Positions 24,388 through 34,636 of a stretch of 64,000 nt of DNA are shown in pieces (position 1 is the first letter of the stretch; every line of letters begins with the position of its first letter). Under the pieces are notes generated by a model. The model did not search any database. It was not told the origin of the DNA and saw only the letters and a list, made by a program, of their open reading frames with translations. The stretch is from Novosphingobium malaysiense (GTDB lineage Bacteria; Pseudomonadota; Alphaproteobacteria; Sphingomonadales; Sphingomonadaceae). The DNA is taken from the NCBI RefSeq assembly GCF_000802225.1, contig NZ_JTDI01000007.1:396743-460742 (forward strand), given 5' to 3'. The translations under genes and the position numbers were made by a program.

Positions 24388-25160
24388 TCCGGATTGCCAT
24401 TGCCAACCAGAAAGGTGGGGTCGGAAAAACGACGACCGCCATCAATGTCTCGACAGCGCTGGCAGCGACTGGCTGGAAGACGCTGATGATCGACCTCGAT
24501 CCGCAGGGCAATGCCTCGACCGGGATCGGCGTCTCCGCATCCGAGCGCGGAGCTTCGTCCTACGACGTGCTGGTGGACCGGGCGCCGGTTTCCGAATGCG
24601 CAATGCAGACGAAAATTCCCGGCCTCGACCTGCTGCCGGCGACGGTCGACTTGTCCGGCGCGGAAGTCGAACTGGTCAACGAGGACGATCGCGCCCACCG
24701 CCTGCAAGACGCCCTGCGTGGTGATCTTGGCTACGATGTCTGCCTGATCGACTGTCCGCCGTCGCTGGGCCTGCTCACGCTCAATGCCCTGACCGCCGCC
24801 GATACCCTGCTGGTTCCCCTGCAGTGCGAGTTCTTCGCGCTGGAAGGCCTCAGCCAGCTTCTCCAGACGGTCGAGCGGGTGCAGCAGCGGTTCAATCCCG
24901 AGCTGGGGATCATCGGTATCGCGCTTACCATGTTCGACAGGCGCAACCGCTTGACCGACCAGGTTGCCGAAGACGTACGCTCATGCCTGGGCAAGCTCGT
25001 CTTCGAGACGACTATTCCGCGTAACGTGCGCTTGTCCGAAGCGCCCAGCCACGGGGTTCCGGCGCTGATCTACGATCATGCTTGCGCCGGCAGTCGCGCC
25101 TACATGGCACTGGCACGCGAACTGATCACTCGACTGCCCGAGAAGAGGAAAGCCGCATGA
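24384..25160 (+). CDS. parA: Chromosome partitioning ATPase ParA
   Basis: A 258-residue chromosomal ParA/Soj ATPase that moves origin regions by ATP-dependent DNA binding. The deviant Walker A is KGGVGKTT at residues 10-17 (IANQKGGVGKTTTAINV), Walker A' is LMIDLDPQGNAS, and Walker B is DVCLIDCPPSLGLLTLNAL. There is no N-terminal helix-turn-helix, so it is the short chromosomal type. The start is a GTG overlapping the rsmG stop, and its stop overlaps parB (ATGA). Confidence 0.96.
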   Translation: MIRIAIANQKGGVGKTTTAINVSTALAATGWKTLMIDLDPQGNASTGIGVSASERGASSYDVLVDRAPVSECAMQTKIPGLDLLPATVDLSGAEVELVNEDDRAHRLQDALRGDLGYDVCLIDCPPSLGLLTLNALTAADTLLVPLQCEFFALEGLSQLLQTVERVQQRFNPELGIIGIALTMFDRRNRLTDQVAEDVRSCLGKLVFETTIPRNVRLSEAPSHGVPALIYDHACAGSRAYMALARELITRLPEKRKAA

Positions 25161-26128
25161 GCGACGAATCGGTCGTCCGCATTAATGCCCCGGCGGGGCA
25201 AGCGCAGGGTGGGTCCCGCCAGAAGGCGAAGGGGCTCGGGCGCGGCCTCGGTGCGCTGCTGGGCGAATCGCGGCGCGAGGAGCCCGTTGCGCCGACGGCG
25301 GGCGAGGGGGCTTCCGCGCCGTCGCGTGCGGGCGGACTGAAGACGCTGGCCATTGCCGACATTACCCCGCACCCCGATCAGCCGCGCCGGATCTTCGACG
25401 AGAACGCGCTGGAGGAACTGGCGGCCTCGATCTCCCAGCGCGGCGTCATCCAGCCGATCATAGTGCGGCCGATGGACAACGGCCGCTATCAGCTCGTGGC
25501 CGGCGAACGCCGCTGGCGCGCGGCGCAAAAGGCCCGCCTCCACGAGATTCCGGCGCTGGTGCGCGATTTGTCCGAGCGCGATGTCATGGCGCTGGCGCTG
25601 ATCGAGAACCTGCAGCGCGAAGACCTCAATCCCATCGAGGAGGCCCACGCCTACAACCGGCTCTCCGAGCTGGAGGGCATGACCCAGGCCGAGATCGCCC
25701 GCATGGTCGACAAGAGCCGCAGCCATGTCGCCAACTTCCAGCGGCTGCTCGCGCTGCCGCAGGGCGTGATCGAACTTGTCGAGAAGGGCGACCTTTCGAT
25801 GGGACATGCCCGCGCGCTGATCGGTTGCGACGATGCCGAGGAAATCGCCGAGGCCGCGGTTGCCAGGCAGATGTCCGTGCGCGAAGTCGAGAAGCAGGTG
25901 CGCAAGAAGCAACGGGGCGACGCCGCGCCGCGGCGGGCCCGGACTGCGCGCGATCCGGCCGAAGACGCCGATATCGCGGCCGTGCAGAGCCACCTGGAAG
26001 AATTTCTCGGGCTGCCGGTCAAGATCAATGCCGATGCCGATCCCAAGTCGGGCGCGGTCACCATCCGCTACACCACGCTCGATCAGCTCGACCTGATCTG
26101 CCAGAGGCTCACCGGCGGCGCGATCTAG
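25157..26128 (+). CDS. parB: Chromosome partitioning protein ParB
   Basis: A 323-residue ParB/Spo0J protein that loads at parS and spreads as a CTP-dependent clamp. An N-terminal basic segment with LGRGLGALLGE (the ParA-contacting type) is followed by HPDQPRRIFDENALEELAASI, the CTP-binding GERRWRAA at residues 117-124, and the helix-turn-helix in GMTQAEIARMVDKSRSHVANF. The C-terminal dimerisation domain (HLEEFLGLPVKINAD) is intact. The four parS-like sites upstream are its predicted targets. Confidence 0.96.
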   Translation: MSDESVVRINAPAGQAQGGSRQKAKGLGRGLGALLGESRREEPVAPTAGEGASAPSRAGGLKTLAIADITPHPDQPRRIFDENALEELAASISQRGVIQPIIVRPMDNGRYQLVAGERRWRAAQKARLHEIPALVRDLSERDVMALALIENLQREDLNPIEEAHAYNRLSELEGMTQAEIARMVDKSRSHVANFQRLLALPQGVIELVEKGDLSMGHARALIGCDDAEEIAEAAVARQMSVREVEKQVRKKQRGDAAPRRARTARDPAEDADIAAVQSHLEEFLGLPVKINADADPKSGAVTIRYTTLDQLDLICQRLTGGAI

Positions 26129-26208
26129 ACGGGTTCCCGGCCCGGCCGCGCCGCGCTGGCGGCGGCTGATGGCTTGCTATCGCGCTGAATAAAAAGGAAA
26201 AGCTTGGC

Positions 26209-28029
26209 TCATCCCTTGTAGAGGGCGGCAAGGCGCGGCCCGTAGCGCTCCCGCAACTTGTGCCGGCGGATCTTGAGGCTGGGAGTCATTTCCTCATTCT
26301 CGATCGCGAAGGGCTCGTCGGCGAATTCGAAACGGCGGACTTTCTCGATCACCGACAGATGCTCGTTGACGCGGTCGACCGCCGTGCGCACGGCGCTGCG
26401 GAAATCGGAATCGTTCTGCAGCTCCGCCACATTCGCGGACTTGCCACGGGCGTCGGCCCACTGCTGCGCCCATTCCGCGTCCGGCACGATCAGGCCGACA
26501 ATGTAGGGCCGCCGGTCGCCGGACACCATGGCCTGGGCGATCTCGGGCTGCAGGGTCAGCATCGATTCGACCTTCTGCGGCGAGATGTTGTCGCCCTTGT
26601 CGTTGACGATCATGTCCTTCTTGCGGTCGGTAATGCAAATGCGGCCGCGGTCATCGAAGTGGCCGATGTCGCCCGTGTGCAGCCAGGTGCCGGAACCGGT
26701 CTCGAACTTGAGCACGTTGGCGCTGGCCGCCTCGTTCTGCCAGTAGCCGGACATGACCAGTTCGCCCTGCACGAGGATTTCCCCGTCCTCGGCAATGCGC
26801 ACGTCGACCCCGCGCAGCGGCGGCCCGACGGTATCGAACTTGACCCCCGCCGCAGGGCGGTTGCAGCTGATGACCGGGCCGGCCTCGGTCTGCCCGTATC
26901 CCTGCAGCAGGGTAAGGCCCATGGCGTCGAAAAACGTGCCGATTTCCGGATTGAGCGGTGCGCCACCAGAAACCATGGCCTTCATCCGCCCCCCGAATTT
27001 CGCGCGTACCTTGGGCCGCAGCGTGTGTTCCAAGGCGAATTCGAGGAACCGGTCCGTTAGCCGGCGTTCGCCCCTTTCCTTGCGCGCGGCGAGGCCCAGG
27101 GCCGCATCGAGCAGGCGCTTGGCAGTCCCGCCCTGCTTTTCGATCTGCTTGATGATCCGCGTCCGCAGAACTTCGAAAAGGCGCGGGACGACGACCATGA
27201 TGGTAGGGCGCGTCTCCTCGATATTGGCGGCCAGCTTGTCGAGACCTTCCGCGTAATAGATCTGGGCGCCGAGCCCGATCGGCAGAAATTGTCCGCCAGT
27301 GTGCTCGTAGGCGTGGCTGAGCGGCAGGAACGACAGGAAGGTCTCGTCATCGGCCCAGCCGAAGTCCTCATGGATGATCCGCGCGGCTCCCGCGACGTTG
27401 GAAAGCAGCATTCCGTGATGCTGGCGCACCCCGCGCGGAGCCCCGCCGGTACCGCTGGTGTAGATGATGCAGGCGAGGTGATCGCGCTCCATGCACACCA
27501 GCCGCGCCTCGACATCGGCCCGGGCCTGCTGGGGATCGCCCGTCAGCATCTCGTCCCAGTCGTACATCGCGAAAGTGCCGCCCTGCATGGGCGCGGGGGC
27601 TTCCATAGCAATGACGTGGCGGCACATGTCGGTTTGCACGATGGCGGGCAGCAGCACCTTCGCGAGCTTCGCACTGGAAACGATGGCCGCCCGGGCCCCC
27701 GAGTTTTCGAGGATATGGACGTGATCGCGGGTTGTATTGGTGGTGTAGGTGGGCACCGTCACGCAGCCGGCCGCCATGATCGCGAGATCGGCCAGGCACC
27801 ATTCCGGGCGGTTTTCCGCCACGATCAGCACGCGATCGCCCGGTTCCAGTCCGAGACGGCGCAGGGAGTCGGCCAGCAGGCAGACCCGCCTGGCGGCTTC
27901 GGCCCAGCTTATCGAAACCCATTGTCCGTCTTGCTTGGCCCAGAGCATGGGCGCGTCGCCGCGTGCCTCGGCCCGCTTCAGGAACAGCGAAACGAGATTC
28001 GGGCTATTGTCGAATTCGGCGAGGTCCAT
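26209..28029 (-). CDS. AMP-dependent synthetase, long-chain acyl-CoA ligase
   Basis: An adenylate-forming enzyme of about 606 residues, of the long-chain fatty acid-CoA ligase group. The P-loop is IIYTSGTGGAPRGV, followed by FLPLSHAYEHTGG, GYGQTEAGP (A5-type) and the C-terminal WLHTGDIGHFDDRGRI, KDMIVNDKGDNISP and TPSLKIRR with the catalytic Lys. The P-loop deviates slightly (G for the second T, R for K). The ATG at 28029 is used; another ATG at 28044 has its purine run too close. It lies downstream of pyrD on the same strand. Confidence 0.9.
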   Translation of the reverse strand: MDLAEFDNSPNLVSLFLKRAEARGDAPMLWAKQDGQWVSISWAEAARRVCLLADSLRRLGLEPGDRVLIVAENRPEWCLADLAIMAAGCVTVPTYTTNTTRDHVHILENSGARAAIVSSAKLAKVLLPAIVQTDMCRHVIAMEAPAPMQGGTFAMYDWDEMLTGDPQQARADVEARLVCMERDHLACIIYTSGTGGAPRGVRQHHGMLLSNVAGAARIIHEDFGWADDETFLSFLPLSHAYEHTGGQFLPIGLGAQIYYAEGLDKLAANIEETRPTIMVVVPRLFEVLRTRIIKQIEKQGGTAKRLLDAALGLAARKERGERRLTDRFLEFALEHTLRPKVRAKFGGRMKAMVSGGAPLNPEIGTFFDAMGLTLLQGYGQTEAGPVISCNRPAAGVKFDTVGPPLRGVDVRIAEDGEILVQGELVMSGYWQNEAASANVLKFETGSGTWLHTGDIGHFDDRGRICITDRKKDMIVNDKGDNISPQKVESMLTLQPEIAQAMVSGDRRPYIVGLIVPDAEWAQQWADARGKSANVAELQNDSDFRSAVRTAVDRVNEHLSVIEKVRRFEFADEPFAIENEEMTPSLKIRRHKLRERYGPRLAALYKG

Positions 28030-28114
28030 GGCGCCTGTCTGCATCCCCCTTTCTTGTTACACCCGAACGTCTAGGCGGGGGGGAAAGTTGCGGCAACCTT
28101 GGTATGGGCGCCTC

Positions 28115-29191
28115 CTACCCGGTGCCGACCGCCTCCGCCACCGATGCGAAACCGTCGCGGCGCATCAGCTTTTCCAGCCCCTTGCAGATCGCGCGGGCGA
28201 TGCCCGGACCTTCGTAGACCATGGCGCTGTAAAGCTGGACGAGGCTGGCCCCCGCCCGGATCCGGGCCCAGGCGTCGCTGGCATCGGCGATACCGCCGAC
28301 TCCCACCAGCGGTACGGCTCCGCCGGTAGCCTTGCGAAAGTCCCGCAGGCGCTGCTGGGCCAGATCGCGCAGCGGGGCGCCCGAGAGACCGCCGCTCTCG
28401 CCGGCATGGCGCGAGGCGAGGGCAGGGCGGGTAATCGTGGTGTTGGAGACGATCAGCGCGCCCAAGCCCTTCTCGATGGCGATGCGGGCGATCGCATCGA
28501 TGTCGGCGGGTTCGAGATCGGGGGCGACCTTGAGGAAGACGGGGGGGCGCCGGGAATCGCCGCAGGCGGCATTGCGCGCCTCGATCACGGCGTCGAGCAG
28601 GCCGGTAAGTGCCGATTCGTCCTGCAGGGCCCGCAGCCCGGGCGTGTTGGGGCTGGAGATGTTGACGGCCAGGTAGCTCGCGAGCGGCGCCATGAACCGC
28701 GCCATCGCGGCGTAGTCGGCCACGCGGTCGGGCGAATCCTTGTTGGCGCCTATGTTTATGCCCACCACGCCCGGTCGTCCGGCCCGCGCCTGCAGGCGGG
28801 CGAGAGCGGCCTGCGCACCGCCGTTGTTGAAGCCCATGCGGTTGATCACCGCGCGGTCTTCCACCAGCCGGAACAGCCGCGGTTTGGGATTGCCCGCCTG
28901 GGGCAGCGGCGTGATCGAACCCACTTCGGCGAACCCGAATCCGAGCGCGAGCAGCGCGTCGGGCACCTCGGCGTCCTTGTCGTAGCCGGCGGCCATGCCC
29001 ACCGGATTGGGAAAATCGATGCCGGCGACGCGAATCGCGAGGTCTTCTCGCGCAATGCGGGCAGGCAGGCGCGCGGCCAACCTGACCGCCTTCAGCGAAA
29101 GACCATGGGCCTTTTCGGGGTCGATTCGGAAAAGGGCGGGGCGGATGAGGGGATAGAGCACGGCGCAAGCGCATACCCACTGTCGCGACAC
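28115..29191 (-). CDS. pyrD: Dihydroorotate dehydrogenase (quinone)
   Basis: A 358-residue class 2 dihydroorotate dehydrogenase, the membrane-associated FMN enzyme of pyrimidine synthesis that passes electrons to ubiquinone. The N-terminal helix LYPLIRPALFRIDPEKAHGL marks class 2; further motifs are NPVGMAAGYDKDAE, GSITPLPQAGN, NRMGFNNGG, the catalytic Ser segment VNISSPNTPGLR and the FMN phosphate site VGVGGIADASDAW. The start is a GTG at 29191 with AGGAAG ten bases upstream; a GTG at 29161 is the alternative. It faces away from the suf operon. Confidence 0.94.
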   Translation of the reverse strand: MSRQWVCACAVLYPLIRPALFRIDPEKAHGLSLKAVRLAARLPARIAREDLAIRVAGIDFPNPVGMAAGYDKDAEVPDALLALGFGFAEVGSITPLPQAGNPKPRLFRLVEDRAVINRMGFNNGGAQAALARLQARAGRPGVVGINIGANKDSPDRVADYAAMARFMAPLASYLAVNISSPNTPGLRALQDESALTGLLDAVIEARNAACGDSRRPPVFLKVAPDLEPADIDAIARIAIEKGLGALIVSNTTITRPALASRHAGESGGLSGAPLRDLAQQRLRDFRKATGGAVPLVGVGGIADASDAWARIRAGASLVQLYSAMVYEGPGIARAICKGLEKLMRRDGFASVAEAVGTG

Positions 29192-29373
29192 TGCTCAATT
29201 GCTTCCTGCCTCGACAATTTTGTTTCGATGGCATCCGCAATCGGTTGCATTGTGTCTGAACGGCCACGGCTTGTCGCAATTGTACAATAAATCGCCGCAA
29301 CCGCAGCATACATGGGGCATGCGACCCGAAGGGCTCGTAGCGGGATGCGCACGAGTTCCTTACTTACCTTGAT

Positions 29374-29409
29374 GGCGGTTTCCGGTTTCGGCCGGGAACC
29401 GCCTTTTTT
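29374..29409 (+). terminator. Orphan terminator-like hairpin upstream of sufR
   Basis: A stem of about 12 bp with one G-T pair (GGCGGTTTCCGG with CCGGGAACCGCC, 29374-29403 overall) is followed directly by six T at 29404-29409. No plus-strand gene precedes it for more than 3 kb, so it either ends a small RNA or acts as an attenuator in the suf leader. Confidence 0.7.
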
Positions 29410-29510
29410 CTGATCGGGGCTTCTCCCATCGCGAAACGCCATTTTCGGCATCGAGTTTGGAGAAAGTGCCGGGAAACCCCATTGAAACGGCGGCGGGGCT
29501 GCACTAGGTG

Positions 29511-29535
29511 AAATCGGAAAGAATCAATCCGATTT
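29511..29535. promoter_or_regulatory. Perfect inverted repeat, candidate suf operator
   Basis: AAATCGGA (29511-29518) and TCCGATTT (29528-29535) are exact inverted complements around a 9-base spacer, ending 27 bp before the sufR start. The position suits autoregulation by the Rrf2-type regulator. It does not resemble the E. coli IscR type 1 motif, so the regulator could also be another protein. Confidence 0.6.
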
Positions 29536-29562
29536 AACTGCGGGTCCGGAAAACGTAGCCTT

Positions 29563-29969
29563 ATGCGCCTGTCCAGCATGGCCGATTATGCCGTTGTCAT
29601 CATGTCTGCCGCCTCGCGGCACTGTGGTGGCGCGCGCGTATCGGCGGGGCAGCTCGCAGATGAAACGGGGTTGCCGGCGCCGACCGTGCAGAAACTGGTG
29701 AGCAAGCTTTCCGCAGCCGGCCTCATGCGTTCTTCGCGCGGTGTCGGGGGCGGTCTCAAGCTTGCCCGACCGCCGGCGGCGATAACGCTGGCGGACATCG
29801 TCGAGGCAGTGGAAGGGCCGATCGCGCTCACCGCCTGCCTCGATGCACAGAAAAGCGATTGTACGCTGGAGAGTGCCTGCAACGTGCGCAGCCATTGGCC
29901 CGTCGTGAACGCGGCCTTGCGCGGCGCATTGGCGAACGTGCCGCTGACCCAGCTTGCCGAGGAAGTCGA

Positions 29970-29973
<4 letters not shown>
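29563..29973 (+). CDS. sufR: Rrf2-family SUF system regulator
   Basis: A 136-residue Rrf2/IscR-type winged-helix regulator (the SUF-associated group). The helix-turn-helix lies in VSAGQLADETGLPAPTVQKL; SSRGVGGGLKLARP is the wing. Cys92, Cys100 and Cys106 (ACLDAQKSDC ... ESAC) match the cluster-ligand pattern of Rrf2 proteins, so it probably senses Fe-S status. It is the first gene of the suf operon and overlaps sufB by four bases. An inverted repeat just upstream is its likely operator. The symbol is used in the functional sense; it is not the cyanobacterial DeoR-type SufR. Confidence 0.9.
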
Positions 29974-31456
<1,483 letters not shown>

Positions 31457-31457
<1 letters not shown>

Positions 31458-31948
31458 TGTCGGAACGCAAGACTCTGGGCGTGAGCAGCACGTCGGCGCC
31501 CAAGGCCGATGCCCGCGCCGTGTTCAACGTCACCGGTGCGCGGCTTGAGAAGCTCAAGGAACGCGCGCGCGACCTGCGCCGTCACCCGACCGAGGCGCAG
31601 CAGGCGCTCTGGACCGAACTGTCCGGCTCGCGGCTGGGCGGTGTCCGCTTCATGCGCCAGGCGGTAGTGGGATCGGCAATTGTCGATTTCGCCTGCCCCT
31701 CGCGCTGGATCGTCGTTTCGCTTTCGGACGCGGATTCCAACGCCGAGGTCGACGCACTGCAGGACAAGAAGCTGGCCGATGTCGGTATCCGCGTCCTGCG
31801 GTTTAGCGATGCCCAGGTGCTCACCGATATCGACCCCGTGGTGAAGGCCATCAACACCGAAGTGAACAAGCCGTTCGACAAGCGCGCCGCGCGTCGCGGC
31901 CAGACTGCCAACACGCCCGCTCCTGCATTCGAGGGGGCCGAAGGATGA
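31457..31948 (+). CDS. DUF559-type protein inserted in the suf operon
   Basis: A 163-residue protein with a DUF559 core at about residues 30-132: RARDLRRHPTEAQQALWTEL, GSRLGGVRFMRQAVVG, AIVDFACPSRWIVVS and GIRVLRFSDAQVL. DUF559 has the very-short-patch-repair/PD-(D/E)XK nuclease fold, usually with V-E-V-D-G after DFAC. Here that stretch is VVSLSDA, with Ser88 and Ser90 at the expected acidic positions, so catalysis looks lost. The ATG at 31457 overlaps the sufB stop, and its stop overlaps sufC (ATGA). N- and C-terminal extensions of about 30 residues are low complexity. The role in Fe-S assembly is unknown. Confidence 0.85.
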
Positions 31949-32694
31949 CCATGCTCAAGATCGACAATCTTCAGGCCAACGTGGCCGACAAGCCCATCCT
32001 CAAGGGCCTTTCGCTCGCGATCAATCCGGGCGAGATCCACGCCATCATGGGGCCGAACGGCGCGGGCAAGTCGACGCTCGGCTACACGCTCGGCGGTCGC
32101 CCCGGCTACGAGGTCACCGGCGGTTCGGTGGAGTTCGCCGGGCAGAACCTGCTCGACCTCGAACCGCACGAGCGCGCGGCTGCCGGGCTGTTCCTCGGCT
32201 TCCAGTACCCGGTCGAGATTCCCGGCGTGTCCTTCGTCCAGTTCCTGCGCGAGGCGGCCAATGCCCAGCGCAAGGGGCGCGGCGAGGAACCCTATTCGGG
32301 CGGCGAATTCCTCAAGCTGGCCAAGGAAAAGGCCGGCCTGCTCAAGATGGACATGGACATGCTCAAGCGTGCCGTGAACGTCGGCTTCTCCGGCGGCGAG
32401 AAGAAGCGCGCCGAGATGGTGCAGATGGGCATTCTCGATCCCAAGCTGGCGATCCTCGACGAGACCGATTCCGGTCTCGACATCGACGCGCTGCGCGTGG
32501 TCGGCGAAGGCATCAACTCGATCATGCGCGCGCCCGACAAGGCCGTGCTGCTGATCACCCACTACCAGCGGCTGCTCGACTACGTGAAGCCGGACTTCGT
32601 GCACGTCCTTGCGGGCGGCCGCATCGTCAAGTCGGGCGGTCCGGAACTTGCGCACCAGCTCGAGGATGAAGGCTACGAGGCGGTGGTCGCGTGA
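31945..32694 (+). CDS. sufC: Fe-S cluster assembly ATPase SufC
   Basis: A 249-residue ABC-type ATPase that drives SufBCD. Walker A is GPNGAGKST (residues 36-44), the signature is VGFSGGEKKRAEMVQM and Walker B is LAILDETDSGLDIDALR; the H-loop is LLITHYQRLLDY. The SufC-specific EPHERAAAGLFLGFQYPVEIP is present. It overlaps the DUF559 gene upstream and sufD downstream, each by four bases. Confidence 0.97.
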   Translation: MTMLKIDNLQANVADKPILKGLSLAINPGEIHAIMGPNGAGKSTLGYTLGGRPGYEVTGGSVEFAGQNLLDLEPHERAAAGLFLGFQYPVEIPGVSFVQFLREAANAQRKGRGEEPYSGGEFLKLAKEKAGLLKMDMDMLKRAVNVGFSGGEKKRAEMVQMGILDPKLAILDETDSGLDIDALRVVGEGINSIMRAPDKAVLLITHYQRLLDYVKPDFVHVLAGGRIVKSGGPELAHQLEDEGYEAVVA

Positions 32695-33440
32695 GTGAAG
32701 TAGCCGCCCTCCCGACGCGGAAGGACGAAGACTTCCGCTATTCCGATATCGACGCGCTGGGCACGCTCTGGCCTGTCGTGCGCGAGGACATCGCCGTTGC
32801 CGATGGCGCCGAGGATACGCTGCAGATCGTCCTCGACGGTTCGGACGCCGTCGCGCGCCATATTTCCATTTCGGTCGGCAAGGGCGCCACGTTCGATCTG
32901 CGCGTGCTCTCCGCCGGTCCCGTGTACGGGCGCATCGCTCTCGACGTCACGCTGGCCGAAGGCGCCGACTTCACGCTCGGGGCCGCGCAGCTCGCGACCG
33001 GAACCGAAACGCTTGAAATCGTCACTGACGTCCATCACGCGGGACCGAACGCGACCTCCGCGCAGGTCGTGCGCACGGTGCTCGCGGACCATGCCACCGG
33101 CACCTATCTCGGCCGTATTGCCGTGGCGCGCGGCGCGGACGGGACCGATGCCGAACAGTCGGTGCGGGCCATGCTGCTCGACCGCACAGCAACGGCCAAT
33201 GCCCGGCCCGAACTCGAAATTTTCGCCGATGACGTCAAGGCGGCGCACGGCTGCGCGGTCGGTGAACTCGACGCCGACGGCCTGTTCTACCTGATGAGCC
33301 GCGGGCTGCCGCCGGCAGAGGCCAAGCGGCTCATGCTGCAGGCCTTCATCGCCGAAGCCTTCACCGGCGCACCGGACGAGGAAGCGCTGAGCGAAGCGGC
33401 GCTGGCGCGGCTGGGCACCCTGGTGGAGACGGGCCTGTGA
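32691..33440 (+). CDS. sufD: Fe-S cluster assembly protein SufD, short form
   Basis: A 249-residue protein in the SufD position. The N-terminus KDEDFRYSDIDAL and the C-terminal LDADGLFYLMSRGLPPAEAKRLMLQAFIAEAF are typical of SufB/SufD, as is the helical motif GCAVGELDADG. The family usually has about 400 residues, so the N-terminal and beta-helix regions are clearly shortened here. The start is a GTG overlapping the sufC stop (GTGA). It should pair with SufB and SufC; the short form is usual for some sphingomonads. Confidence 0.9.
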   Translation: MSEVAALPTRKDEDFRYSDIDALGTLWPVVREDIAVADGAEDTLQIVLDGSDAVARHISISVGKGATFDLRVLSAGPVYGRIALDVTLAEGADFTLGAAQLATGTETLEIVTDVHHAGPNATSAQVVRTVLADHATGTYLGRIAVARGADGTDAEQSVRAMLLDRTATANARPELEIFADDVKAAHGCAVGELDADGLFYLMSRGLPPAEAKRLMLQAFIAEAFTGAPDEEALSEAALARLGTLVETGL

Positions 33441-34636
33441 CCACGGCGACGCTGACCCTGAAGGACCAGTTCCCCGGTCTCGCCGGCGGCTGGCATTATC
33501 TCGATACGGCGGCGACGGCGCAGAAGCCGCAAGCGGTGATCGATGCGACGGTCAATGCGCTGGGCCGCGACTATGCGACGGTGCATCGCGGCGTCTATGC
33601 GCGCTCGGCCGACATGACGCTGGCTTTCGAGGCGGCGCGGCGGCGCACCGCGGCCTTCGTCAATGGCGCCGAGGACGAGATCGTTTTCACCCGCGGCGCG
33701 ACCGAGGCGATCAACCTAGTGGCGCAGACCTGGGGTGTCGAAAACCTCGAGGCGGGCGACCGCGTGCTGCTCTCGACGCTTGAGCACCATTCGAACATCG
33801 TGCCCTGGCAGATGCTGGGCGAGCGGACCGGCGTGGAAATCGACGTCTGCCCGCTGACCGCCGACGGCCGGATCGATCTCGATGCCGCCGAGCGCATGCT
33901 GACCCCGGCGCACAAGCTGGTTGCACTTGCGCATGTGTCCAATGTGCTCGGCTCGGTGCTCGACGTGCGCCGCGCGGCGGATCTCGCCCATGGGGTGAGC
34001 GCAAGGTTGCTGGTCGACGGCTGCCAGGCCGCGCCGCGCATCGCGCTCGACGTTCAGGCCATGGACTGCGACTTCTACGTCTTTTCCGCGCACAAGCTCT
34101 ATGGCCCGACGGGTGTCGGCGTGCTGTGGGCGCGCAAGGACATCCTCGATGCCATGCCGCCCTGGCACGGTGGCGGCGCGATGATCGACCGCGTGACTTT
34201 CGAGAAGACGACATACGCCCCGGCGCCGCAGCGCTTCGAGGCGGGCACGCCGATGATCGTCGAAGTGCTCGGCATGGCCAGGGCGATGGACTGGCTAACC
34301 GACGTCGGGCTTGACCGCGCCGAGCGGCACGAGCGCGAGCTCGCCGCAAAGCTGCGCGAGGAACTGGGCAAGCGCAACGACGTGACCCTGTTCGGGCCCG
34401 CGGACTCGGTCGGAATCGTCAGTTTCGCGCTCGACGGGGTTCACCCGCACGATCTCGGCACCATATTGGACGAAGAGGGTGTGGCGATCCGGGCAGGACA
34501 CCACTGCGCGCAACCGCTGATGGACCATCTAGGCGTCCCGGCGACCGCAAGGGCCAGTTTCGGCCTCTACAACGATGACAGCGATATCGAGGCGCTCCTG
34601 AAAGGGATCGAGCGCACCAGGAGAATCTTCGGATGA
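33437..34636 (+). CDS. sufS: Cysteine desulfurase SufS
   Basis: The 399-residue PLP enzyme (class II desulfurase) removes sulfur from cysteine for cluster assembly. TLEHHSNIVPWQ, the PLP-binding Lys220 in SAHKLYGPTGVG and the catalytic Cys357 in IRAGHHCAQPLM are all present with the class II spacing. The start is a GTG overlapping the sufD stop. No SufE gene is in the operon, so the sulfur acceptor must be encoded elsewhere or be SufB directly. Confidence 0.96.
   Translation: MTTATLTLKDQFPGLAGGWHYLDTAATAQKPQAVIDATVNALGRDYATVHRGVYARSADMTLAFEAARRRTAAFVNGAEDEIVFTRGATEAINLVAQTWGVENLEAGDRVLLSTLEHHSNIVPWQMLGERTGVEIDVCPLTADGRIDLDAAERMLTPAHKLVALAHVSNVLGSVLDVRRAADLAHGVSARLLVDGCQAAPRIALDVQAMDCDFYVFSAHKLYGPTGVGVLWARKDILDAMPPWHGGGAMIDRVTFEKTTYAPAPQRFEAGTPMIVEVLGMARAMDWLTDVGLDRAERHERELAAKLREELGKRNDVTLFGPADSVGIVSFALDGVHPHDLGTILDEEGVAIRAGHHCAQPLMDHLGVPATARASFGLYNDDSDIEALLKGIERTRRIFG

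Larger units (their letters stand above)
29192..29562. other. Intergenic region pyrD-sufR with unassigned structures
   Basis: About 370 bp between divergent pyrD and sufR. It contains an intrinsic-terminator-like hairpin at 29374-29409 on the plus strand and a perfect inverted repeat at 29511-29535, plus an AT-rich patch near 29270-29290 (TTGTACAATAAAT). The 90-100 bases before the hairpin contain other local dyads (for example CTCGT with ACGAG near 29325-29355). No protein-coding gene is supported. Confidence 0.6.

Noticed and set aside
29092..29451. Minus-strand frame of 119 codons across the pyrD start and the orphan hairpin
   Set aside because: It overlaps pyrD in another frame, lacks an RBS, and part of it encodes the hairpin itself.
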